Assembly: GCA_019456245.1 (NCBI GenBank) | Contig: VRUF01000091.1 | Location: 1 to 10,358, forward strand | Source: Planctomycetota bacterium | Lineage (GTDB): Bacteria > Planctomycetota > Phycisphaerae > Sedimentisphaerales > Anaerohalosphaeraceae | Length of the DNA stretch: 10,358 nucleotides | Reading direction: 5' to 3' | Shown: one piece after another, positions 1 to 6,772 of the stretch | Layout of the letters: each line of letters starts with the position of its first letter | Numbering within the stretch: the stretch's first letter is position 1 | Notes under the pieces: model-generated | What the model was told of the DNA's origin: nothing | Databases searched by the model: none | Seen by the model: only the letters and a program-made list of their open reading frames with translations | Made by a program: the position numbers and the translations under genes

Positions 1-444
1 CAGGCAGGCGTATCGGCTTATTTGTTCGGTAAGCTGGGCAATAGGAGTTTGGCAGAAGAAGGGGCTCAGGAAACATTTGTTCGAGCATACTTCGGCCTGT
101 CTGAACTGAAAAAACAAGGATCTTTCCATTCCTGGCTGCTCGGCATTGCAAACAGGGTGGCAAAAGAAGAACTGCGAAATCGTAAACAGCTTGCTAATTT
201 AGATAGTTTGGCAGATGAGTCTCAAAAGCAAAAAGAGACTAACGATCATGAACTTGAAGAAGCAATTGCCAAATTACCTGACTCTTACAGGGAAATAGTT
301 CTTCGAAGATTCTACTCCGCCCAGTCCTGCTTACAGATAGCCGAAGAGCTGAATATGCCGATTGGTACGGTTACCAAACAGCTTTCAAGAGCTTACGCAA
401 AATTAAGACAGATGCTAAGTGATAATAATGAGGTGCGAAAATGA
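1..444 (+). CDS. ECF-type RNA polymerase sigma factor, 5' end outside window
   Basis: The frame is open from the first base, so the gene begins upstream and its N-terminus is missing. The visible 147 residues hold the second half of sigma region 2 (AEEGAQETFVRAYFGL followed by a W-containing helix, FHSWLLGIANRVAKEELR, the promoter -10 recognition part). A charged linker and region 4 follow (IAKLPDSYREIVLRRFY, then the helix-turn-helix around LQIAEELNMPIGTVTKQLSRA) that would read the -35 element. The layout and size fit an extracytoplasmic-function sigma factor. The stop TGA overlaps the ATG of the next gene (ATGA), so the two are translationally coupled, as is usual for a sigma factor and its membrane anti-sigma factor. 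The TTG at 22 gives an open frame but lies inside region 2 and is not the true start. Family assignment is secure; the regulon is unknown. Confidence 0.93.
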   Translation, partial: QAGVSAYLFGKLGNRSLAEEGAQETFVRAYFGLSELKKQGSFHSWLLGIANRVAKEELRNRKQLANLDSLADESQKQKETNDHELEEAIAKLPDSYREIVLRRFYSAQSCLQIAEELNMPIGTVTKQLSRAYAKLRQMLSDNNEVRK

Positions 445-1817
445 ATTGCACAGAATGTAAGGAAAAACTGGTCGAATTAATCGAAGGCCTTTTGTCGGAT
501 ACGCAAAGGCAAACAGTTCAAGAACATCTGAAGGGTTGTCAGCAGTGCCGGGGAGAATTTAAAGAGCTAAAAGAACTTAACGAAAGATTGGCTTCTGATG
601 GCAAAACCTGGCAGCAAACAGATCTGGAAGATGCAGTTTTCAACCGGGTCATTCGCAAACAACATGAAAAGTTAAAACAAGCTGACAGGATCGGTCGTCA
701 GTTTAGAATATGGAGACAAATTATGAATAAACCGATTACAAAACTTGCTACAGCAGCGGCGATAATAATAATTGTAGCCCTTGGAATACTACTGTTACAG
801 AACTCAGCTACTACCGTTTACGCCATCGAACAAACAATCGAAGCCGGTCAAGATGTGCGTTTCCTTCACTTTTACCAATCTTCATTTGATAGCATTACTA
901 CATTTAAAGAAGCTTGGCTGGAATATGACGATAGCGGTCAGATTAAAAATACTCGAGTCAATTGGTACAATCAACCATCCGGAGATTTAGTGGCGGTTTG
1001 GAAAGAAGGAAGAACTCAATACTGGGTAAAGAAAAAGAACACACTAAAGTTTTTCGAGGATGAAATTTACACAAAGAAGTGTGTTGGTTTTGCTAAACGC
1101 TACGATCCAACAAGAACGGTTGAGAACATGTATGATTTAGAAAAAAAAGGTGATGTTGAAATCGAAATTCAGGAACCCGATGATAAAACCAGCCCGATAA
1201 TTTTGACATGTACATGGTTGACGAATACATATCTTACCGAAGGAACATCGCCCCAAATGCGCGAAATTGTCTATGTTGACCAGGTTACTAAACTGGTTAC
1301 TTTGATAGAGATTTACGAATTTAAGGACGGTAAGTATGTAGGCCTTGGAGTCTGGGAATATCCTGACTATGATACACTTTTCGAGCCTGGGATATTTGAT
1401 CTTGAAAAGGTAGTACCTGTAGATGTCAAGCGTCTTGATCTAATGACATTAGATATTGGTCTGGAGCGGACAGACCTTACTGAGAAAGAAATCGCAGTTA
1501 AAGTGGTACGTAGTTTTGTACAAGCTTTGATAGCTAAAAATTATGATAGAGCTATTAAAATTTATGGATATGAAGATCCAGACGAAAAAGAAGGTTTACG
1601 CAAAAGATTCGAAAAACTGAATATTGTGCAAATAATTTCAGTTGGTGATCCTGTTTCTCCCCCCCGAATGAATTCCAGCGGTAAGTTAAGAGTTCCATGT
1701 AAAGTTGAATTAGAGAAAGATGGCCAGATCATTGAGTGGCAAATCGAGGGCGTTTTTGCTCAACGAGTAATAGGGCATCCAAATAGGTGGCATGTCGAAG
1801 GTAAATTTGAAAAATAA
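441..1817 (+). CDS. Putative zinc-finger anti-sigma factor with large exported domain
   Basis: This 458-residue protein begins with a zf-HC2/ZAS-type zinc motif: C3, C6, then H29-x3-C33-x2-C36. Such domains bind and hold the partner ECF sigma factor. A cytoplasmic helical linker follows, then one membrane helix at about 102-120 (an AAIIIIVALGILLL core), so residues from about 121 on should lie outside the cytoplasmic membrane. The outer part looks like two modules. The first, roughly 125-330, is beta-rich and may resemble LolA/RseB-like folds, but this is only an impression. The second, roughly 345-458, has the look of an NTF2/SnoaL-like domain (VRSFVQALIAKNYDRAIKIY). The ATGA overlap with the sigma gene supports the anti-sigma role. 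The exported region is far larger than in a minimal anti-sigma factor and may be the sensor. Ligand and stress signal cannot be read from the sequence. Confidence 0.8.
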   Translation: MNCTECKEKLVELIEGLLSDTQRQTVQEHLKGCQQCRGEFKELKELNERLASDGKTWQQTDLEDAVFNRVIRKQHEKLKQADRIGRQFRIWRQIMNKPITKLATAAAIIIIVALGILLLQNSATTVYAIEQTIEAGQDVRFLHFYQSSFDSITTFKEAWLEYDDSGQIKNTRVNWYNQPSGDLVAVWKEGRTQYWVKKKNTLKFFEDEIYTKKCVGFAKRYDPTRTVENMYDLEKKGDVEIEIQEPDDKTSPIILTCTWLTNTYLTEGTSPQMREIVYVDQVTKLVTLIEIYEFKDGKYVGLGVWEYPDYDTLFEPGIFDLEKVVPVDVKRLDLMTLDIGLERTDLTEKEIAVKVVRSFVQALIAKNYDRAIKIYGYEDPDEKEGLRKRFEKLNIVQIISVGDPVSPPRMNSSGKLRVPCKVELEKDGQIIEWQIEGVFAQRVIGHPNRWHVEGKFEK

Positions 1818-1850
1818 ACCGGGTTGTTTTGTTGATCATATTTCATAACT

Positions 1851-1885
1851 AAAGGCCGGTTTATTTCAAGCCGGCCTTTCTCTTT
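1851..1885 (+). terminator. Hairpin terminator after the sigma/anti-sigma pair
   Basis: AAAGGCCGG at 1851-1859 pairs with CCGGCCTTT at 1871-1879. The stem can extend by one G-U and two A-U pairs to leave a five-base loop (ATTTC). A pyrimidine-rich tail (TCTCTTTCT) follows, weaker than a pure T run. It lies 34 bases after the anti-sigma stop and may also serve the convergent infC transcript, though that strand has no T run. Confidence 0.7.
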
Positions 1886-1977
1886 CTGTGGCATTCAATG
1901 TAGACGACAACCTTAGGAAACTGCAACGTGTCCACTCAGTCTTGTATATTTTCAACTCTTGAAACAAACGGAACAGA

Positions 1978-2487
1978 TTATTTGGCCGTTACTACCATGG
2001 TCATTCTTCGGCTTAGGATCTTGGCTTCACGTTCGAGTTTTGCGCAATCTTCCATTTGGGTCAGGATGCTGTTCATCATCTCGTACCCGCGATTTATAAA
2101 CATCATCTCCCTGCCCCGGAATAGCATGGTAAATTGTACCTTATGGCCCTTCTCGATAAACTTTATGGCATGATTGACTTTGATCTCAAGATCATGCGTA
2201 TCCGTCTTTGGGCGAAGTCGAATCTCCTTTAGTATTACAGCATGCTGCTTTTTGTGAGACAGTTTATTTTTTCTTTTCTGGTCGTATAGCCATTTTCCGA
2301 AATCCATGATCCGGCATACGGGGGGTTCTGCGTTTGGCGAAACCTCGACCAGGTCAAGACTCTTCTGGCGGGCCATCGCCACACCCTCTTTCGTGTCAAT
2401 AATTCCAATCTGATTGTTTTCGTCATCGATCAGCCGTATGGGACTGACTCGAATTGCTTCATTAATTCTCAACTTTTGCTTGCTGAT
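1978..2487 (-). CDS. infC: Translation initiation factor IF-3, probable ATC start
   Basis: IF-3 binds the 30S subunit, prevents premature 50S joining and checks the start codon and initiator tRNA. The signature stretches are present: RINEAIRV near the N-terminus, DLVEVSPNAEPPVCRIMDFGKW, the linker, then KEIRLRPKTDTHDLEIK and the C-terminal domain with MLFRGREM. No ATG is in frame. An internal TTG at 2472 has no Shine-Dalgarno at a proper distance. The in-frame ATC at 2487-2485 lies 8-9 bases after GGAGGT (2501-2496) and gives (I/M)SKQKLRINE, which matches the N-terminus expected for IF-3, for a product of 169 residues. Rare AUU or AUC starts are a known property of infC, allowing IF-3 to repress its own translation. 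The gene lies 86 bases downstream of thrS on the same strand. The usual rpmI-rplT pair does not follow. Confidence 0.93.
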   Translation of the reverse strand: MSKQKLRINEAIRVSPIRLIDDENNQIGIIDTKEGVAMARQKSLDLVEVSPNAEPPVCRIMDFGKWLYDQKRKNKLSHKKQHAVILKEIRLRPKTDTHDLEIKVNHAIKFIEKGHKVQFTMLFRGREMMFINRGYEMMNSILTQMEDCAKLEREAKILSRRMTMVVTAK

Positions 2488-2495
2488 GGCGTAAT

Positions 2496-2501
2496 ACCTC
2501 C
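2496..2501 (-). promoter_or_regulatory. Shine-Dalgarno that decides the infC start
   Basis: GGAGGT on the minus strand is a near-perfect anti-SD match, 8 bases before the ATC at 2487. It is 23 bases from the TTG at 2472, too far to serve it. An AT-rich (ATT)n stretch lies just upstream (about 2507-2519 on the plus strand), which would keep the site unpaired. Confidence 0.7.
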
Positions 2502-2573
2502 ATTTCTAATAATAATAATTTTACATTTCCGGCCACGCACCGGACTTGTCTTAATATTTCATACAGTCAGCCT

Positions 2574-4496
2574 CTAAAACCCGGAGTCCAGAGCTTTATC
2601 GGCAATTTTTGCTTTCGCTATAGAAATTAGCTCGTCAACCGAAAGTGTTTTTGATTCTTTTGTACCTTTCATTCTTACGGATACGGTGGAGTTTTCGGCT
2701 TCCTGGGGTCCCACGACAAGCATATAAACCACTTTATCGCCATGGGCACGGGCAATTTTGGCACCGATCTTTTCCGATGACATGTCGCGAGTACACCTTA
2801 AACCGGCGTCTTTGAGCTTCACCTCGACCTGGGCGGCGTAATCTGCGGTCTTGTCGCTGATTGGAAGAACACGTACCTGTTCAGGTGCAAGCCACAAGGG
2901 CATATTGCCTCCAAAATGTTCGATCAGTATTCCCATGAATCGCTCGAGCGAGCCGAGAATGGCACGGTGGATCATCACGGGAGTCTTTTCGGTATTGTCG
3001 GCATCGGTGTATGTAAGTTCGAACCGCTGGGGCATTGAGAAATCCAACTGAATGGTTCCCAACTGCCAGGAACGCTTTAGGCAATCCTCGATATGGAAAT
3101 CGATCTTGGGGCCGTAAAATGCGCCGTCGCCCTCGTTGATGACATAATCCATTTTCTTATGTTCGAGCGCACCTCGCAAGGCGTTTGTCGCAGTTTCCCA
3201 TATTTCCTCCGAACCGATGTGCTTTTCCGGCATTGTGGAAAGTTCCACATGGTAGTCTTTGAATCCGAACGTGGAATAAATATCCTGGACAAGTTCGATG
3301 ACCCCCACGATCTCGCTTTCGATCTGATCCGGCATACAGAAAATATGTGCATCGTCCTGGGTGAACTGCCTTACGCGGATGAGACCGTGGAGCTGGCCGC
3401 TTGACTCATAGCGATGGACCAGGCCGAGTTCTGCCATTCTTATCGGGAACTCACGGTACGAATGCTTTCGAGCCTTGTAGACTAAAAGCCCGCCGGGACA
3501 GTTCATCGGTTTGATGGCGTAATTGACATTGTCAACCGTTGTAAAGTACATGTTTTCCTTGTAGTTTTCCCAGTGACCGCTTTTGTGCCAGAGACTTTCT
3601 TCGAGAATGATCGGCGTCTTTATCTCGCTATACCCGTAGCGGTCATGCACATCCCGCCAGAAATCTATGACGGCATTCCAGATAATCATGCCCTTTGGAT
3701 GGAGAAAAGCAAAGCCGGGCCCTTCGTTGTGAAAGCTGAAAAGGTCCAATTGCTTGCCTAGAACCCTGTGGTCGCGTTTTTTGGCTTCTTCTAACAGGTG
3801 AAGGTGCTGCTTCAATTCTTTCTTGTTTGTCCATGCGGTTCCGTAGAGACGCTGAAGCATTTTCTTCGTCGCATCGCCATGCCAGTATGCGCCGGCGACG
3901 GACATTATTTTGAAAGCCTTTGGGTCGATGCTTGCCGTTGTCGGGACATGCGGTCCTCGACAGAGGTCTTCAAATGTTTCACCCTGTGAATAAAAGCTCA
4001 ACACATCGCCTTCGGCACGGTCGATGTTGTCGGCTTTGTATTCGTTGCCGCTGATACGCTCGACAGCTTCTGCGCGGGTGCGTTCGGTCCTTACGAAAGG
4101 GACGCCCTGCTTTATGATCTCAGCCATTTTCTTTTCGATCATTTCGAAATCTTCGGGACGGATGGGTTCATCGAGATCGATGTCATAATAGAAACCATCG
4201 CGAACGGTGGGCCCGTATACGAGTTTGGCGTTGGGCCATAAGCTTACAACCGCCTCGGCCATGATATGTCCGCAACTGTGACGGAGAATGTCCAATGCTT
4301 CTTCGCTGCGGCTGGTAACTATGGAAAGGGACACCTCGCCGGTGACAGGTGTCGAAAGATCGACAAGCTTTTCATCCACTTTGCCGGCCAGGGCTGCTTT
4401 TGCAAGGCCCGGGCCAATCTGTTCTGCAAAACCTCTTACGGTGGTCCCGTCCGGCGCGTCCAAAATGGCGCCGTCGGGAAGTTTAACTTTTGCCAT
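2574..4496 (-). CDS. thrS: Threonine--tRNA ligase
   Basis: ThrRS charges tRNA-Thr with threonine in the cytoplasm and removes mischarged serine. At 640 residues it is full length. Domains in order: TGS domain (about 1-61); editing domain with its H73-x3-H77 (HSCGH) and C179-x3-H183 (CRGPH) motifs; catalytic class II core from about 245, with MNCPGG and motif 2 around RYESSGQLHGLIRVRQFTQDD; and the anticodon-binding domain from about 535. The zinc ligands of the active site, C333, H384 and H510, are all present. No key residue is missing, so editing and aminoacylation should both work. The ATG start has only a distant GAGG ahead of it. It probably forms a transcription unit with infC and starts from the promoter at 4572-4600, just after the HAD gene. 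Identity is certain. Confidence 0.98.
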   Translation of the reverse strand: MAKVKLPDGAILDAPDGTTVRGFAEQIGPGLAKAALAGKVDEKLVDLSTPVTGEVSLSIVTSRSEEALDILRHSCGHIMAEAVVSLWPNAKLVYGPTVRDGFYYDIDLDEPIRPEDFEMIEKKMAEIIKQGVPFVRTERTRAEAVERISGNEYKADNIDRAEGDVLSFYSQGETFEDLCRGPHVPTTASIDPKAFKIMSVAGAYWHGDATKKMLQRLYGTAWTNKKELKQHLHLLEEAKKRDHRVLGKQLDLFSFHNEGPGFAFLHPKGMIIWNAVIDFWRDVHDRYGYSEIKTPIILEESLWHKSGHWENYKENMYFTTVDNVNYAIKPMNCPGGLLVYKARKHSYREFPIRMAELGLVHRYESSGQLHGLIRVRQFTQDDAHIFCMPDQIESEIVGVIELVQDIYSTFGFKDYHVELSTMPEKHIGSEEIWETATNALRGALEHKKMDYVINEGDGAFYGPKIDFHIEDCLKRSWQLGTIQLDFSMPQRFELTYTDADNTEKTPVMIHRAILGSLERFMGILIEHFGGNMPLWLAPEQVRVLPISDKTADYAAQVEVKLKDAGLRCTRDMSSEKIGAKIARAHGDKVVYMLVVGPQEAENSTVSVRMKGTKESKTLSVDELISIAKAKIADKALDSGF

Positions 4497-4571
4497 GTGT
4501 GCCCAAATTGCCTCAAAAAAACATTACCAGTGCTTGGCGATAAAACTACGCATCATCTAAATTGTAAATTA

Positions 4572-4600
4572 AATATAAACCGCACCTGAACCTATGTCAA
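4572..4600 (-). promoter_or_regulatory. Sigma70-type promoter for thrS-infC
   Basis: On the minus strand, TTGACA (4600-4595), a 17-base spacer and TATATT (4577-4572) make a near-consensus promoter. The -35 box contains the TGA stop of the HAD gene. Transcription would start near 4565, giving a leader of roughly 68 bases before the thrS ATG at 4496. The leader has a T7 run but no strong hairpin before it. Confidence 0.75.
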
Positions 4601-5256
4601 GTAAGCAAATCAAATATTTCCTCTGGCTTATCGATAATAATATCTGCTCCAGCGGCGGCAAGGTCTTCTCGGCTGCGAAAACCCCATGTAACGCCGACAG
4701 AGAGCATTTGAGCCGATTTTGCGGTAGCGATATCAACGTCACTATCGCCTATGACGACAAAATCGTCGCTCGCAAGGGCCATTTTGGCCATTATTGCTTC
4801 TGCGAAAGCCGGATCTGGTTTTACCGGTCCGTTTTGACGAACGCCGCTTATAATCTCAAAAGTGCCCTGGGCGAAAAAATGCTCGACAATCTTTACCGCA
4901 TCATCGTGCTCTTTGTTCGTGGCAACTGCAAGGCGGATACCCATTTGCCCAAGCTTTACGATAAGCTCATTTACGCCCGGATAAACACTGCTTTTTGCGA
5001 AACAGTGCTGGCCGTAACGAGTCTTCATAAGTTCAAGAAGCCCGCTGCGAAGATGCTGTTTTTCGGGCGCCAGTGCCCTTTTGGCAAACATTACAATACC
5101 ATTTCCTATCATTTTCCGGCATGCATCGAGGCTGTGCGTATCCTCGCCAAGTTGGCCAAGGGCCCAATTCATCGCACCTGCCAAATCTGCAAGGGTATCG
5201 ACGAGAGTTCCGTCAAGATCAAATATGATCGCCTTAAAAACCGCTAAATTCCTCAT
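4597..5256 (-). CDS. HAD-superfamily phosphatase, phosphoglycolate phosphatase-like
   Basis: This 219-residue soluble enzyme has the full haloacid dehalogenase set. Motif I is FDLDGT with nucleophile D13 and acid/base D15. A helical cap insert spans about 20-85 (C1-type cap). Motif II is VATNK with T113, motif III is K146 within VKPDP, and motif IV is GDSDVDI with D171 and D175 for magnesium. The GDxxxD pattern with the small cap is that of Gph/PGP-like phosphatases, which hydrolyse 2-phosphoglycolate or other small phosphate esters. The substrate cannot be fixed from sequence, so I give no gene symbol. The ATG start lacks a clear Shine-Dalgarno site. It lies upstream of thrS on the same strand and divergent from the FHA gene; the strong promoter between it and thrS means the two may not be co-regulated. 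Confidence 0.9.
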   Translation of the reverse strand: MRNLAVFKAIIFDLDGTLVDTLADLAGAMNWALGQLGEDTHSLDACRKMIGNGIVMFAKRALAPEKQHLRSGLLELMKTRYGQHCFAKSSVYPGVNELIVKLGQMGIRLAVATNKEHDDAVKIVEHFFAQGTFEIISGVRQNGPVKPDPAFAEAIMAKMALASDDFVVIGDSDVDIATAKSAQMLSVGVTWGFRSREDLAAAGADIIIDKPEEIFDLLT

Positions 5257-5277
5257 AAATCAGTTATTTTCCCATAA

Positions 5278-5290
5278 TTTCAACTTGAAA
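5278..5290. promoter_or_regulatory. Possible operator palindrome in the divergent promoter region
   Basis: TTTCAA-C-TTGAAA is a 13-base perfect odd palindrome that ends one base before the -35 box of the FHA-gene promoter and lies 21 bases upstream of the HAD start. The position suits a regulator acting on one or both genes. It is short and AT-rich, so chance occurrence is possible. Confidence 0.3.
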
Positions 5291-5291
5291 C

Positions 5292-5319
5292 TTGTAAAAG
5301 GGTCATCGAGTCGTATAAT
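5292..5319 (+). promoter_or_regulatory. Promoter for the FHA-domain gene
   Basis: TTGTAA (5292-5297), a 16-base spacer and a perfect TATAAT (5314-5319). Transcription would start near 5326, with a leader of about 36 bases. The gene then has a strong Shine-Dalgarno AAGGAG (5351-5356), five bases before the ATG. Confidence 0.65.
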
Positions 5320-5361
5320 ATATGTAGCTAAAGATAACACATTTTTGCGAAAGGAGCAAAG

Positions 5362-5838
5362 ATGGAAGTCGATCTTATTCTATTGAAAAATGGCGATTCC
5401 CGAAAAAGCTTCAGCCTTCCAAGTTCTGTAACTGTAGTTGGCAGGCGACAGGATTGCGATCTTTGTGTACCGCTCATGGTTATTTCGCGGCGTCATTGCC
5501 AGATAACCATGGAAGAGGATATGCTGAATATCCGCGACTTAGGTTCTCGCAACGGCACTTTTGTAAATGGCGAACGTATCGACGAAACTCGACTCTATGC
5601 CGGTGACGAAATAGAAATCGGACCGCTGAAGTTTGTCGTGCAGGTAGATGGCATTCCGCAGGAAGCATCGATCAAGGGTTTGTCCGAAGAAGAAAATGTT
5701 TCCAAAGGCACCAGCCGTTCTGAGGTCAGTACGGATGATGCGGATATTCTTGCCGGCGGTATCGATGTTTCCAGCGATATGAACAATACTGAAATAATCG
5801 GGATACCCGCGGAGGAGGCGACAGGTCAAAAAAACTGA
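5362..5838 (+). CDS. Small FHA-domain protein
   Basis: Residues 1-93 form a forkhead-associated domain, which binds phosphothreonine peptides. The conserved landmarks are all present: G27-R28, the S42-R43-x-H45 motif (SRRHC), G61-S-R-N64-G-T66 and N69-G70. The remaining 65 or so residues are acidic and rich in Ser, Thr, Asp and Glu, and look disordered; the tail could be a phosphorylation target or a partner-binding arm. There is no signal peptide or membrane segment, so it should be cytoplasmic. The ATG is fixed by AAGGAG at 5351-5356. The gene has its own promoter and terminator and is probably a single-gene unit. No kinase, phosphatase or secretion gene is adjacent, so the partner is unknown. 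It resembles stand-alone FHA adaptors in Ser/Thr kinase signalling, which is an inference by family. Confidence 0.9.
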   Translation: MEVDLILLKNGDSRKSFSLPSSVTVVGRRQDCDLCVPLMVISRRHCQITMEEDMLNIRDLGSRNGTFVNGERIDETRLYAGDEIEIGPLKFVVQVDGIPQEASIKGLSEEENVSKGTSRSEVSTDDADILAGGIDVSSDMNNTEIIGIPAEEATGQKN

Positions 5839-5857
5839 TCTTTTGGTCAGTTTTTTT
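5828..5857 (+). terminator. Strong intrinsic terminator overlapping the FHA stop codon
   Basis: A7-CTGATC (5828-5840) pairs with GGTCAG-T7 (5845-5857) around a TTTT loop. This gives a 13-bp stem (one T-G pair) that ends in seven Ts. The FHA stop TGA (5836-5838) is inside the left arm. With A7 on one side and T7 on the other, it can work in both directions. Confidence 0.85.
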
Positions 5858-5884
5858 AGTCGATAGTCGTTGGTCGTTAGTCTT
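5857..5884. repeat. Tandem heptamer repeat, about four copies
   Basis: Four consecutive 7-base units follow the terminator: TAGTCGA, TAGTCGT, TGGTCGT and TAGTCTT, with a partial TAG after them. The consensus is TAGTCGT. The units are non-coding in any annotated gene. The rest of this 112-base intergenic gap (to 5950) holds an ATTATTATT stretch and the next gene's ribosome binding site; I see no convincing promoter in it. Confidence 0.65.
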
Positions 5885-5950
5885 TAGGGAAGGATACGGC
5901 CGGACGGGCGAGACTATTATTATTAAGAATGCACACCGGAAAGCTACACT

Positions 5951-6748
5951 ATGCCCCCTGCTAAAAAAATTGAGATCATTCACCAGGACGAAAATATCGT
6001 CGTTGTTAACAAACCTTCGGGTATTTCGGTTACTAAGGACCGTTCGGGCAATCCGGACCTGATACCTGTGTTGGCGAAACAGCTGCCTGATGTGGCCAAA
6101 CTGCTGCTTGTTCATCGCCTTGACAAGGATACATCGGGAGTGATGATCCTGGCAAAGAATACCGAAACGCAAAGCCTGTATTCCAGTGGTTTCGAGAAGA
6201 GACTTTTTAAAAAGACGTACCTTGCGCTTGTAAATGGGGCTATGATACATAATTCCGGCTGTATCAAGACACCTATTTCCCGAAGTCGCAAAAATCCCAA
6301 GGTTATGGTCGCCGATCCTAAACATGGTAAGCCTGCGATCACCGATTGGAAGCTGTTGGCGGACTTCGGGATGATCGCATTGCTCGCAGTTTCGCCGGTT
6401 ACCGGCAGGACGCACCAGATACGTATACACATGAGTAATGTGCATATGCCGCTTGCGATCGATCCGCTTTACAGTTCGACGCGACCGATACTGCTTTCTG
6501 ATTTTAAGGCGAAATACAAGGTCCGCCGAGGTCGTGAGGAAAAACCGCTTATCGAACGGCTCACGCTGCACGCATATCAGATAGAAGTGCCGGACGAAGG
6601 CGGATTGCAGGCGGGAAGATACATTGCACCGCTCGACAAAAAATTCGCCGCAACCATCAAAATGCTCACAAAACACAATGCCGAAGGCGAGGAAGCATTT
6701 CTGGACCCCGCTTTCTTCGATGCCATCATCAAATCCAAGCCAATTTAA
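5951..6748 (+). CDS. RluA-family RNA pseudouridine synthase
   Basis: Members of this family convert specific uridines in rRNA or tRNA to pseudouridine. The signature HRLDKDTSG is at 55-63, with the catalytic aspartate at D58. The N-terminal IIHQDENIVVVNKPSGISV stretch (9-27) and the VTGRTHQIRIHM motif (150-161) are also typical, as is the conserved RLTLHAYQIEV block near 203-213. No N-terminal S4 domain is present, and at 265 residues it is a short catalytic-domain-only form. The exact target base (the RluA, RluC, RluD and TruC types differ here) cannot be decided. The ATG is preceded by GGAAAG (5938-5943), seven bases upstream. It lies between a strong terminator and the hom promoter, so it is probably transcribed alone. 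Confidence 0.93.
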   Translation: MPPAKKIEIIHQDENIVVVNKPSGISVTKDRSGNPDLIPVLAKQLPDVAKLLLVHRLDKDTSGVMILAKNTETQSLYSSGFEKRLFKKTYLALVNGAMIHNSGCIKTPISRSRKNPKVMVADPKHGKPAITDWKLLADFGMIALLAVSPVTGRTHQIRIHMSNVHMPLAIDPLYSSTRPILLSDFKAKYKVRRGREEKPLIERLTLHAYQIEVPDEGGLQAGRYIAPLDKKFAATIKMLTKHNAEGEEAFLDPAFFDAIIKSKPI

Positions 6749-6770
6749 TTTGCCCGGCAAAAGTCTTTTT
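6749..6770 (+). terminator. Weak terminator candidate after the pseudouridine synthase
   Basis: TTTGC (6749-6753) pairs with GCAAA (6757-6761) around a CCG loop, and AGTCTTTTT follows. The five-bp stem is short, but the T run and position right after the stop codon suit a terminator ahead of the hom promoter. Confidence 0.35.
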
Positions 6771-6772
6771 AC

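Noticed and set aside
22..24. TTG as start of the sigma factor gene
   Set aside because: The frame is open to base 1 and the codon falls inside conserved region 2, so the gene begins before the window.
1950..1964. Terminator for infC at the TTTCAA/TTGAAA hairpin
   Set aside because: The six-bp stem is AT-rich and no T run follows on the minus strand; the GC-rich hairpin at 1851-1879 is the better shared end.
2462..2503. Out-of-frame ATG at 2503 opening a 13-codon reading frame over the infC start
   Set aside because: It has no Shine-Dalgarno of its own, its second and third codons are the infC ribosome site, and it ends a few codons into infC. A leader peptide is possible but unsupported.
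4497..4565. Attenuator or T-box in the thrS leader
   Set aside because: The leader is only about 68 bases, lacks T-box motifs, and the T7 run is preceded only by a 3-4 bp possible stem.
4594..5247. 217-codon open frame on the plus strand opposite the HAD phosphatase gene
   Set aside because: Almost exactly antisense to a gene with all HAD motifs; the cysteine- and histidine-scattered product has no family look and no ribosome site.
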